The notes under the pieces: model-generated
The model's database searches: none
Told to the model about the DNA's origin: nothing
The model's input: only the letters and a program-made list of their open reading frames with translations
Assembly: GCF_028769735.1 (NCBI RefSeq)
Contig: NC_088172.1
Span: 95,589,235-95,653,234 of the forward strand
From: Zonotrichia leucophrys gambelii
Lineage: Eukaryota; Chordata; Aves; Passeriformes; Passerellidae
DNA: 64,000 nt
Direction of reading: 5' to 3'
Part shown: positions 1-10,650 of the stretch, in pieces
Layout of the letters: every line of letters starts with the position of its first letter
Position numbering within the stretch: the first letter of the stretch is position 1
Made by a program: the position numbers and the translations under genes

Positions 1-969
1 TAGAATTGAAGGAGTATTAATAGATTTTAAACTGCCAGTTTCTTTTTATCTGTGCATAGAATAATTTGACATTCCTAGGACTGTTTCCTTGGCATGAATG
101 AGTTGCAGATGTGTGCTCAGTATCAGCAGGTCACCTTTGTTAAAGTGGAGAAACTGTCAATAATTCTGATGGAAACAATCTAGGGAATATTAAATGTGTC
201 AAGGTATATTTGGTATATGGGTTTGAAGTAAACATTTAAGAGATAAGAGAAAAAAGAGAAAAATATCTGAGTAGATTATTTTAGATACTTTAAAAAATAT
301 TTTGATACAGTTTGTGACAGTCATTGGGAATACTGTATTACATTTTATTTTAAAAAATCTTATTATGAGGTAAGTGTCAAGAGGTAAATGGCTACTTCCA
401 CAGAGAGAGTTCTAAAAGAAACCCCCTCTTTTTAGCAGAATGAATAAGAAAATTAGCCTCCCACAGTCCATGTTGATAATAGCCCTGAAAAGTGCTCTGC
501 AACTGTCTAAACAGTGATAGTAACGAGCTAATAATCTCTTAATTCCTTTTTCAAATTCAATATAACATTTTTTAAAAAATTAAAAAATTCAGCATCAATA
601 TAAATATTCAGCATCAAAAAAATTGCAAAATGCCTCTGGCATAAGATGAATGGGACCTGATTCCTCCATACATTCATCATGAAGTTAATCATTCCCACCC
701 TTACGTACACGTAATTCCAAGTACATGAGTAGACCCAATTAAGTCACGTGGATAAGTCACATGTGTAGAATTAGGAAGATGCAAAAGCTCTGAAATGGAG
801 CTAAAATTTAATGTTTCCTCTAATAAATTTAGGGAAGAATTTATTAAGGGAACGCTCTTTTCTAACAGTTGAAAACTGGTCTCTCCCTTCTCTATAGTTT
901 AGAGGGTTTGTATCTCTTCACTGTGTTTTAAAACAACAGCCACCTCCACTAGTTTGTCAAGAAAACATT
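1..969. other. Unique AT-rich noncoding sequence
   Basis: No repeat, RNA gene or credible open frame is visible. The only open frame above 60 codons (528-710, minus) is low-complexity and AT-driven. The segment ends at the 5-bp duplication flanking the LTR that follows. Confidence 0.7.
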
Positions 970-1089
970 TGTCATGGTTTGAGCCTGGCACAGAGCCAGT
1001 GCCCCCATGAAAATGCCTCACCCTGGTGTCTGCTGTGAGATGTGACCAGGAATAAGCAAAACAGGCTCTAACTTAAACATAAAGACCAC

Positions 1090-1095
1090 TTTATT
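1090..1095 (-). terminator. LTR poly(A) signal
   Basis: TTTATT on the plus strand is AATAAA on the minus strand. Its position near the left end of the LTR is what fixes that LTR's orientation. The downstream minus-strand part (1089-970) would be the end of R plus U5. Confidence 0.65.
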
Positions 1096-1720
1096 ACTTA
1101 AACTACAGGAAAATAGGGAGAGACTATAAGGAAGAAAAAGAAAAGAATTGAAAACCTTACAAAAAAACCATTTTCCTCCTCCCCCACCACCTGACTTTCC
1201 CAATCCAATACATTCTCCCAAAACAACTGCCCAGCCCGGCACGACACTTTAGTATACTCAAACATCAGTTCATGAAGAGGAAAAGGAGTCCTTCTCGTTC
1301 CATAGGCTTCTCCTGGAAGCACACTGAAACCTCGTGTGCTTCTCTGTTACTTCGGCACCGCCTGGAAGAAAAAAGTCCTTCTGCCGCTTGTAACATCGTC
1401 TTTCCATGCCCAGTGCTCTCACCACTGACGGCATGGACCAGAGCTGCTTTTAGGGTTGTCTTTCAAGGATGCCTTGTCTCACTCCAAAAAGGCACAGTCT
1501 CTGCTTTTGGGACCTCTGTCCCCCCCATATTTTTCCAACCCCCTGGGGCCGGGGGGTCCTCACGAATGAACCCTCCTGGTTTTGAGGCACTGCCTCCCCC
1601 TAAATGCAGTCTGTGTCACAGGAACAACTGAGTCCATAGCCACGAGAAAAGTCCAGCCAAAAGGCCACTCCAAATCATCTCTCCCCATCCAATCATCTCC
1701 ACATTCTCCGGGCCAGGTCC

Positions 1721-1743
1721 TTATCTTATCTCATCTCTTATCT
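1721..1743 (-). promoter_or_regulatory. Cluster of three GATA-type motifs in LTR U3
   Basis: TTATCT occurs at 1721-1726, 1726-1731 and 1738-1743, giving three AGATAA (WGATAR) sites on the minus strand, the sense strand of this LTR. The placement upstream of the poly(A) signal is consistent with a U3 enhancer. Binding is inferred from motif only, and the motif is short. Confidence 0.4.
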
Positions 1744-1854
1744 CCCTTCTTATTCAGCTTCGAGGAGGATTAGCATTTTTGCAAGGCCCCAATCATGCAA
1801 GAAAGGGTTAAAAGTTTTCAGTCTCTGTCTGTCCTGGGACGAGATGATACTCCC

Positions 1855-2120
1855 ACACGTGCTGCTGCTGCGGCCGGCCGGGCTCCCTCCCCCCTTCTCC
1901 TCCTGGCTGGCTGCCATCACATTCGGTGCCGCCGGCTCTCTCTCTCTCTCTCCTGGGGGGGGGGGGGGGGGAGGGCTGCCCGATGTCTCTTGGGGCTCCC
2001 CCACCCTTCCATCCTTGAAAGCCCCCTCAACCCCCACCTCTGTCCAGGCCCCAGGCCTACCGCATGGCGGCCCCTCCCCCGCCCAGCAGCAGCGGGCCGG
2101 GCGGGGGAAGAGATCTGACC
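1855..2120. other. GC-rich, CpG-containing core of the LTR
   Basis: In a window that is otherwise AT-rich, this stretch is dominated by G and C, with CpGs (GCGGCCGGCC near 1870, CGCATGGCGG near 2060, GGGCCGGGCG near 2095) and CAG/CTG triplets. It lies wholly inside the LTR, so it is best read as an LTR promoter/enhancer core and not as a host CpG island. Confidence 0.55.
1936..1971. repeat. CT microsatellite joined to a G17 run
   Basis: A (CT)n tract at 1936-1952 is followed, after two bases, by 17 consecutive G at 1955-1971. Such runs are error-prone in sequencing, so the exact G count should not be trusted. On the minus strand it is a C17 run. Confidence 0.85.
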
Positions 2121-2305
2121 TCTTCGCCCGACGATGTCCAAAAGAGGAAGTGCCAGGGCAGTGCCTTGCTTTTAACCCCTGTGTATTCTCGGAGGTGTGT
2201 CCAAACCCCACTGGCTACACCAGGTGTCAGTATGAAACCCAAAACCTTCATTGGTTTGACCACAGCTTCCCAGAATTCCCACTCCTTCCTGGTCAAACCA
2301 TGACA

Positions 2306-3057
2306 ACATTGCTTTTCAATTTCTCCTTCAACCACCAAACCTTCTGAATAATTAGAATTCAGTAAAGAGTAGTCAATTTATGTTGTATATGTGCAATATA
2401 TATGAAGTAAAATGTGATATAGATTCAAATAGACGAAAGATGCCTATCCTCACTATCCTTCTTAAGTCTTGACCCATTAAATACCTAATTCAGCTGAATT
2501 TTATATCAGGATGTCTGCAAAAGCTTACCTGAGACTCCACACTCCTCAGTATCTTAGTGCTTTGAAAAGTGTTTTGAGAAAAAGTGTAGCAGAACTGATA
2601 GCTTTCTTTCACTACTTTCCTCAAATTTTCCTGTAAATCATACCATATCCTGCTGCACACAAAATTATATTTTAAAGCTCATTTTATTCCTTCAGTCAAA
2701 GCAAATGTGCCTTGCAGTCTGCAAAGTCCATGATCACACATCATTCCTCTCATAGGTGCTAGAAAACTTGTTCCAGATCTCAAAGAATGCTAGAATGCTC
2801 CAAATTTGCTGAACACATCAAGGCCACGTGTCCAAACATTTCAGAAAAAGAGTGATCATCTTCAAAACCAGCTTTCCTTGCTTGATGGATCTTCCCAGTA
2901 AATTTGGAAGTGGAAAATTTTCCATCTTTAATCTGTTGAAATGGTGTCTTTTTAAGAAAAAGCAAAGGGAGGTGTCCATCAAGTGATAGCTGACCTCTAT
3001 CTGCTAATCACAGGGTGGAGATGTAGTTTCTAACACTCCCTCTTCTGACAAATGCCC
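2306..3057. other. Unique spacer between two LTRs
   Basis: AT-rich sequence with no recognisable repeat or gene. The minus-strand frame at 2780-2965 has no family signature. It is bounded by the ACATT duplication on the left and the TGCCC duplication on the right, so it is host sequence between two independent insertions. Confidence 0.65.
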
Positions 3058-3696
3058 TGTCCTGGGTTGACTATATGATGCTTTTATCCCCAATCGTCTC
3101 ATTCTGTTTATGTTGAATAATAAGTTTTGCACCTTTAAGACGTGTTCCAGAGAATGAAGGGGGAGAGAGAAGAAGCGCGCAGTTTGTTTTCAGACACTGC
3201 CCTGATCCTCCGCATTCCTGCTCCTGGACTGTGTTGTCTGCGGACAGACAGCGCGACAGAGCTCTTCTTTTGCTTTTTAGTTAGTTTTAGCTAGCTGAAG
3301 CAAAGTTCCCTGGACTGTTTTTTTTTCCCTTTTCTTTGGACCTCTTGGAACTGCTCTGGACTGAACACCCAGGGGAGCACCGGCAGCTGCACCTGTGGCC
3401 CACCAGGCCGGGCTGGGCCTGCGACAATTCCAGCACTGAGGGACCGATCAGAGACTGAGTGAGCTGAGCTACAACCCGGAGTTTTCTCAGTTTGTCATGT
3501 CTTTTAGAGTGGCAAGGGGTCTCATTGTTTAATATTGTTTTGGTTTTATTGTTTAATAAACAGGTTTTTTCCACCTTTCTCCAAGGAGGTATTTTTGCCT
3601 CCTGGACCAGTTGGGGGGAGTGGCTGATTGGATCTGCTTTTTCCCACCGGAGCTCCTTTGGAGGATTCTTCCCCAAATTTGCTCTAAACCCGGACA
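3058..3696 (+). mobile_element. Solo LTR, 639 bp, ERVL-like
   Basis: It begins TGTCCTGGGTTGAC and ends CTAAACCCGGACA, an imperfect inverted pair with TG...CA ends. A perfect 5-bp duplication TGCCC lies at 3053-3057 and 3697-3701. A poly(A) signal AATAAA sits at 3555-3560 on the plus strand, about 135 bp from the 3' end, which sets the orientation. The body is GC-richer than its surroundings and keeps several CpGs (GCGCGC near 3175, GCGCGACAG near 3250). No primer-binding site or internal gene follows, so it is solo. The perfect duplication, matching termini and surviving CpGs suggest a fairly recent insertion. The minus-strand frame at 3287-3697 is a fortuitous product of this LTR. Confidence 0.87.
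3555..3560 (+). terminator. LTR poly(A) signal
   Basis: AATAAA within a T-rich context in the 3' part of the LTR at 3058-3696. It is the main reason for the plus orientation. Confidence 0.65.
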
Positions 3697-3701
3697 TGCC
3701 C

Positions 3702-6700
3702 CTAAACCCCAGGGTTTTTTTAGGAGAGGTTTCTCAACTTTTAGCTTGAAAATTCAGCTAGAGTCTGGGAAAAATTCAACCAATGTGCTGAAGTGAAACC
3801 CATATTTTTTAGTGAAAAACCCTACTTCAAGAACTCATCAGTGTCAGTGAAAATTTGCCAGAGTCAAAACTTTTGCATGATTAATGCCTCTTTCTTGTGA
3901 GCACAGTGCCACTGGGATTTGTTTGGGCTGAGCAGTGGCCAGCAGAGGTTGCTGGCTGCAAGGATCTCCCTGTCCTCCAGAGGCCTGGAGCTCCCATACC
4001 TGTGGATGTGCTGTGCCAGCAGAGCAGCCTGTGAGCTCTCCAAAAACATAAATCTTGCCAACACAGCCTCTCAGAAAGAGCTGCCTGTAAAATGCTTTTT
4101 GGAGTGCTGAAACACGTGCTGCACTCAGACCCGCCAGCTCCACTGGTACGAGCAGCAAGCTGTGGCTTTGGGGTTCAAAGAACCAATTTGAGAGATAATC
4201 TACTGCCCTGCCACTTCTGGCAAAGAGCTGTTGCCTTTGGGGGAGTCTGGCAAGCCAGGCTGGAGATGTTTGGAAGTGCTGGACAAATGGATGTTGTGAA
4301 CAGAGAGGTTGGAGCTGCTGCTGTTGGTTCTGCCAGCTCTGGCAGAGCTGTGGACGGTACTTTTCCAGCTTTTCCGCAGAATGACTGTCATCTGCAGAAC
4401 AGATGCCCAGGGATATTTTGTGTGAGCAGGGGGAGGTCAGCAGTGCTCATATTTAGAGGAATTTGCCACATTAGAGCCAGTGAGCAGAGCCTCTGAGCTG
4501 CACGACTGTTCAATTACTGGGCATGAGGAGACTTCAGCAACAGATTGGAAGTTAAAAGAGTGGAGCAGATTGTTTGCAAAGAGTTTCAAAGTCACCAAGA
4601 TTTGAAAACAGTATGTTTTCTAGTCTTAATATAATATGAAAGAATCAGGATAATTAAGTGTAAATTTTATTTTAAAGAATAAAATGGGGAGGTAAGTAGG
4701 AAAGTTAAGACAATTTAAAAGCTGGGTAAATGGCTCAATTTTTAGAAAAATTTGACTATAATTGACCTTCTTCCACTGCACACAGCTTTTTTAAATTTAT
4801 TATAAAAACTTCTTAGGGTAGCTCAAACGTAATCGTGTTGCTGATCACTTCAAATGAACCCAGACAAATTGAGAATGTGGATGTGTTTTAACAGAAGTGT
4901 GAGGTAGAGCCTAATCAAACCCCTCTGTACTATGTACCACTCAACTGCTGTTGTAGTGCTATGGCAGGGATGTTATGGTACTTTCACAAAACTCAAAACT
5001 GAGTTTCCAATAGAATTGGATGGATTCTTAAATGCTTCATATTGCAATGCTCATAGATCCATCAAATCTTGAAAACCTCATCAGGTTACAGGCAATCACC
5101 CAGTATAGGTCATATACCTCAGGCATTGTATGTAAGTCCAAAAGTCTATTCAGAAGCTGCAGCCTGGAATAGAATTTGTGATCTGTCGTCCAATTGTTAA
5201 TGGCAGAGGAGATTTCAGGTCATGTAGCTCATATTTGAAGAAAATACTCAGATTTACTGAACATCCTTTGGTGTTGATAGGTCAATTATAAGGTGAAAAA
5301 GCTCTGATAGTCTCCTCACTAGATAGAAGATAATGCCACAAGTGTCTTCCACCCCAACAAAGAGTGTATGACAGTAATAAATATTGAAAGCAGATAAAAA
5401 TACTTCTTTTAACTCTGGATGTCAAGAGGCATTAAAATTTCAGTGATGTGTTTTGTCAACATACTTCTACCTGCAGTCCTAGTATGCTTAGAAAAGAATT
5501 ATCACCATCTGGAGTGTTACAGAAGTATGAAGCTGTTATCTGTTGTTTTCACCAAAACTTCAAATGAAACGGTGGCAGCAGGATCCATTTAATCAAATTT
5601 ATCACCGAGTTCATATTTTTGGTAGCAGCAGATGGGTGGCAGTCTGGAAGATTTACCTAGAAAAGACTCAGGGTGGTTTTGAATATTTTCTTAGCATTTC
5701 AGCATATGCTGGGAGTGAGTTCCCACACTTTAGCAAGTTACCACTCATTAGCAGAAGCTGTGGTAGCTGATCATGTGCAGATTTAGACCATCCAAATGCA
5801 AAGTATCAAACACGTTAGACTGTGGAGTTTGAATTATGAGTAGATTTTAAAGATGTTAAAGTTGATCTGAGGGAATGGTTTTCATGCCATAAGTGAGATG
5901 GACTAAGAGCCCTCTGGTTATGAGATTTATGATACATTAAAAATGGAATTTTTATGTCTATGTATTTACAATACACTTAATTTTCAGTGTTGATCCATTC
6001 TTACTGAGGAAGATGGTGGTGAGTCATTGGGGAGCAAAATTCTCTTCTTCCCTTTGCCGTTAAATTACTGCCTGGACACTAAATTTACTTAGGTTTTCTG
6101 CCTTTTTTTTTTTTTTTCCTAAAAATTAGAGTATAGGAAGGATTTTCTAAAGCTTTCAGTATTGTTTCACCAATACTTCCTTTTAAATAGATAATTACAT
6201 TTTTGAAAACACTCGTTTTTGGATGCCCATGTAAAGCTAGAAAGCTTTTATAGAGTTATTATAGTGTGAAAACAGAGACAGGAACAATGATGATGTTAAT
6301 TTTTAGTACGGTGACTAATCTTTCAATCTGAAGAGATTTATTAATAAAACATTTTACGAATTTTGAAAATTTTATTCCAAAATTTTGTGCCAGCACAAAT
6401 TCTGATTGTGCAGTTCAAAAAATGTAGGTTCCCCTCTTTTTCCATGGCCCCCCTCTGACTCACATACATCCTTTCATGTACTACAGAGAGTTCCATGCTT
6501 TATCATTGTGCAGTGAACACCAAGGCCAGAAATCTGACAAAAATCTGCTTTCTTTGTTGCACATTCCCACTGCAAAGCAATGTATAATATAAAACTGACA
6601 GTACATCCAAATACAGTACAACCAGTACATCCAAATGCCTTATACCAAATCTTCTTCTCCTCAGAGGAGTTTTAGAAATATGTTGCAGAATTCAGAAATG

Positions 6701-6719
6701 AGCCCTACCATTGCAAATC
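3702..6719. other. Mostly unique noncoding sequence
   Basis: No repeat family is recognised apart from the GC-elevated patch listed separately at 3880-4500. Poly-T near 6103-6118 is ordinary. Short open frames (5543-5770, for example) lack any motif. Confidence 0.55.
3880..4500. other. GC-elevated unclassified patch
   Basis: Base composition rises clearly over the AT-rich flanks. A 134-codon plus-strand frame (4092-4496) runs through it. The translation is Ala/Gly/Ser-rich with no domain, signal peptide or exon-like boundaries that I recognise. No TG...CA termini, poly(A) signal or target duplication is evident. It may be an old repeat fragment or a GC-rich noncoding island; I cannot decide. 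Confidence 0.35.
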
Positions 6720-6836
6720 ATTATTCAGACTGTCTTGTTCCTTTCTGCCTTCCTCTCTTCCCCTTCCATCTCCTCTTCCTGTCCATCTCCTTCCTCCTCT
6801 TCCTCCCCTCCCAGCTGCATCCCAAATATATCTCTG
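6720..6836. repeat. Pyrimidine-rich (TCC/CTT) low-complexity tract
   Basis: Almost pure C and T on the plus strand, with repeated TCCTCTTCC-like units. It creates false Ser/Pro-rich open frames on the plus strand and Glu-rich ones on the minus strand. Confidence 0.75.
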
Positions 6837-6907
6837 CCAGTGACATTAGTCATAATCCCCACCAACATGTTTTTATGGAGATTTTTGGGTTTTGGTTTAT
6901 ATTTTGG

Positions 6908-6931
6908 TTTTTTTTTTTTTTTTTTTTTTTT
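6908..6931. repeat. T24 homopolymer
   Basis: Twenty-four consecutive T. No 3' end of a retroposed gene or LINE is recognisable on the minus strand beside it, so I do not call it a poly(A) tail. Confidence 0.85.
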
Positions 6932-8139
6932 AATTGCCACCACTCTCTAACCCAAATACAACCAGGTGGTGCAGCTGCTAGTGACAGACTTGTCATTTGT
7001 CTTTATATGGGGACTCTGGTGCCATCCCATTCTTGTATTTTGGAGGCCTCTATTAAAAATTTCTGAGATCTGTGGTTTTCAGGGTTTCTGCCTTGGCATT
7101 GTCAAAACAGCACCAGGGTTAATCAGGTTATGTTAAATAGTCAGACATTAAGAGCAGGTGGTGTTCAAGGACTCAGCAGGCTTTTATTTTTATTTATGGA
7201 GTCCTAAAATTTTGCAGCCTGTCTGCAAGTTTCTTGGAAACCTCTGTGAAGGATTTGTTAAAGTACACTATGTAAAAGTCTACACAGACTGAAAATCAAA
7301 CCCTACAGAGGTTTATGATGCTTTCTTTAAATAATTTAACCTCACTTTATTTTTAAAAAATAGTAATTATTGAAAATCTATAATAGCTTTAGAATTTAAA
7401 ATTGAACTCTGCTGAAGGAGGTACAATAATAAGAGGGGATATCAGTCTATAAAATAGCAGCATATGCCATAATGTAAAATTTGAAGAATTTCTGGTATTT
7501 GTAATATAATTTCCAATTCTAAATCAAATACTTATTTTTTCTTGCGTCAGTAGTCCTACACCCCCATTAGTCAGACTGATATTTAAGACCATTTCTGAGC
7601 AGACAAACTCAGATAACCTCATTATTATAGTGGCTCAATACTATAATCTCCCTTTTTTTTTCATGTAAAGATTATTAAACTTGTTAGTTTTCTGTGAATT
7701 TTATTTGTTTCTTTTTATTCATACCTGTAGTTTGTTAGAAATTTTGCTGGTAAAAATTTCAGCAAATTAGGACCTTCCCAGAGAGAAATAATTTTGCAGT
7801 AATGTGCTAATTTTGGTGAATATTTCAGAGGGGGGAAAAAAATAAGGTTCTTGTAAATAGCTCATCAGAGAAGGAGGTACTCCATGTGAAACTGGAGCTT
7901 GCATTTGTTAAAGCAAAATTTAAACTGTGAAGTACAAACTAAGATCAGGATTTCAATGAAGTACTGCACCATTTCTCTGGAAGTTTTCCAAGAGTGGAAA
8001 AGTATTGGTCCACAGCTTAGAAAAATATGCTGTAGGAAAAGACCTTGAGAGAAATACAGAAAACCTATGGAGGATTGATTGGCTTCACTAAAGCTAAAAT
8101 GGGCTAAGGGTTCTGGCATGTCAAATTAGGAAGCCTTTG
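6932..8139. other. Unique AT-rich noncoding sequence
   Basis: Nothing recognisable. Composition is uniform and open frames are short. Confidence 0.6.
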
Positions 8140-9960
8140 GATCAAATCTTTGGAATAAAAACTGCTTGAAAGTCAGCAAGTGCTTCATTCTCTACAGGTA
8201 CATGAATTAAAAAAAAATTATATATATATGCTTAGCAACATTTGATTGGGCCAAAAGCAATAAATTGAATGTAGGAAACACTAACAACAGCCAACAGCAA
8301 AATGAAAATAAAAGATCAAGTGTACATATACTTCTGTAGAAATATCAGAATCCAGAAATAATGAAACCAACTGAAAAATGTGATTTAGATAAGGCTGATG
8401 CTACTTTGGGCACCAAAATAAAGGATTTTATGAAAAATAAATTATAATCTATGGGATAACTTAAATACTGTGGAGTAAAGAACTTAAGAAGACTGAAATT
8501 AACCATAAGGAGTGGTTCCAAAAATGAAGAAATGAAGAAAGCATGGAGTAAATGCAAAACTTGAAGAATAACAAGCACTGTAGTGCTTAAATGAGTTTGA
8601 AGATCCAGGGATAGGTCAGAGGAGTGTAACAGCATAATACAAGAATGTTTGCAGTTACCTCTCACTCTATTAGGAGAAGAGTGGGCAGAATTCTCAAAAA
8701 AAATCCAGAGTCTATGCTGATAACAAGAGATTTTGATTATTGCCACGTAAATTTGCTGTATTTTAAAAGATGGCTTCTCAGAGAAAAAGGCCCAAATGAA
8801 AACACATAAGCAGAGTTTAGAAAGACATTGCTTCTTTCTGGAAGGGACCGGATGGTAGCCACATTTAAAATAGGAAATGAAAGTATCCACCAGGACAATG
8901 TTTCACTTCAAAAAAGGAAATGAAGCAGTAGGCTGAAATATCTGTTCAAAAGGCTGGAAGGGCTGCAGCAGCACATTCATTTAAAGGTGGGAGTGAATTT
9001 TCAGGATAGAAGTATTCCCTACACAAACAGAAGAAGGGAAAGGAAGTAGAGAAAAAAAAACTTGTGTCTTTAACAGAATAGAAGAGAAAGATATTGGAAA
9101 TATAAGATCTTATGATAAGAGATATGTCCAACTGAAAGAAAAAGTAAAAGGCATACCAGGAAGTTAAAACTTTGACCTGGCAATTCTTTAACAAGGTAAG
9201 GAAAAACTTGCTAAAGGGAAAAAAACTCACCAAGCCCTATGAATAAAATGTATTTTTCAAATACAATGGCCATTACAGAATTGGTATGGTTAAAAAATGG
9301 TCAAGAAATTAAACTATTACTCTTGGAAACTGTTCATTACTAGTTTGACATTGACATTTTTTTGGTGGAATTAAATCTGAAAAATTATTTTAAATTTAGT
9401 CATAAATGGCAAAAGTTTGAGAGTAATAACTACTGACCATCCTGGATACTATATGCACAAAGCTAATAAAATTTTCCTTGAGCTATAAGCTTTTTTCTGG
9501 TTTCTGTTGCTTTCAAATCAGCCTCAGGACCTAAAGATCAGACAATTGTAGATGCAGTGTGACTTTTTTTTTATGTTTTGGGGGTAAGAGAGACTATTGA
9601 AAAGCAATAGACCTGAAAATCTGATTTATCTACTGGATAAACTGGAAGAAAATGTAATGAAAACCATGGATATAAGAAATATGGACAAATATGATGCAAT
9701 GGTTATTGTCAGCAGTGCTTTTGCAAGAATGAAGTCATGTCTATGAAATTTTATTAGGCTTCTCTGAACTCACAGTTGGAAAATGGAATAAAGGTGACCT
9801 GGCTGTTCTCAGGAATTAAGATATTCAAAAATGGTTTTACATGATGCCTGCCTAAAGCTCTCAGCTAAACTAAATTAATAAAAGTTAAGACCAAATCAAG
9901 AATTGCTAAATAAATATAAGAGAGAGGAAAAGTTGAATAACACATGGAGGGCTCAAGTAA
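8140..9960 (+). other. Long A/purine-rich block, possibly a very old decayed LINE
   Basis: The plus strand is strikingly rich in A and in GAA/AAG words over about 1.8 kb, as expected of the sense strand of LINE-type ORFs. Short phrases (near 9160-9180, 9285-9300 and 9740-9760) loosely recall CR1 ORF2 passages. No continuous alignment can be read and no frame survives. The 181-codon minus frame at 8345-8890 is the antisense shadow of this purine bias. A plain compositional anomaly remains equally possible. Confidence 0.25.
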
Positions 9961-10186
9961 TCAATGAGATCTGAAAGCACCAGTGATGGATCATTTCATA
10001 TTTTTTTCTCCTCTATGTGTTCTTTATTAATTTGAAAGTGGGTAAGAATAGTGAAATGACATTATATGATTAGGATAACATTATAGGTAGCAAAAATCAA
10101 AACTGATTATCAAGACTTGCAGAAAAATCTCTGTTACTAAGTGATGGTGATTTCAGTGTAGGAATTGTTGAACCTTCGTAAATGAA

Positions 10187-10650
10187 ATGATGACCATATT
10201 GTCCAGTATGCAGAGCAGACCCACTCCTCAGGGAGCTCTGCTGCCTTCCTGGGGCCTGGCTGGAGTCTGTGAGGAGAAATTTCCTGTCCTGCTAAGGCTC
10301 TCAGGGTATTTTTCACTATGGATTTCACAGGTAGGCAGAAATTTTGGGGTTTTGATCATGGCTCAGTTTGCATGACACCACAGCCTGCTGATGGGGGTCA
10401 CCCCTCCCAAAGATGGAAAAAGGATCTTTGCATAGGCAGTGCTCATTGACAGAGCTGTAAAGGATGGGAAAGGGGTAAAATCAGGCTCATTAGAGATAAA
10501 CCTGGGGGCAGCATGCCAATGTTCTTGGAATAATTTTCTAGCAAGTTCTTCCTGTGTCAGAGATCTCAAAGGTCTTTTCTCACCTAAATGTTGAGTATAA
10601 CTCCAGATGAACCTCCTTCCTGAGCACTGAGTGCAGTGCATGTGTGGTCT
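10187..10650. other. GC-elevated unclassified segment next to CR1
   Basis: Base composition rises, and the text has the texture of a repeat (short G/C-rich words such as GGGGCCTGGCTGG). I cannot place it in a family, and no terminal structure is visible. It abuts the 3' end of the minus-strand CR1 that follows. Confidence 0.3.

Larger units (their letters stand above)
970..2305 (-). mobile_element. Solo LTR, about 1.34 kb, ERVL-like
   Basis: The ends are a perfect 13-bp inverted pair (TGTCATGGTTTGA at the left, TCAAACCATGACA at the right). The element is flanked by a perfect 5-bp direct duplication ACATT at 965-969 and 2306-2310. A 5-bp duplication fits ERVL-class integration. Orientation is set by a poly(A) signal that reads AATAAA on the minus strand (1090-1095), about 120 bp from the left end. 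The centre is unusually GC-rich and includes a CT run, a G17 run and three GATA-type motifs. No primer-binding site or gag/pol sequence adjoins either end, so it is solo. Open frames inside it (for example 1844-2347 plus and 1750-2211 minus) are low-complexity, Pro/Ser/Gly-rich and not retroviral. It shares a loose layout with the LTR at 50415 (AAAACAGGCTC, then the poly(A) signal, then a C-rich run), suggesting distant kinship. I did not name the family. Confidence 0.88.

Noticed and set aside
1855..2120. CpG island of a host gene promoter
   Set aside because: The whole GC-rich core lies between the LTR termini and its target duplication, so it belongs to the insertion.
1844..2347. 167-codon plus-strand open frame
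   Set aside because: Lies inside the 970-2305 LTR, is read from CT/G17 and C-rich low-complexity sequence and runs past the LTR end. No domain.
8345..8890. 181-codon minus-strand open frame
   Set aside because: Shadow of the plus-strand purine bias; Leu/Ser/Phe-rich antisense translation with no recognisable domain.
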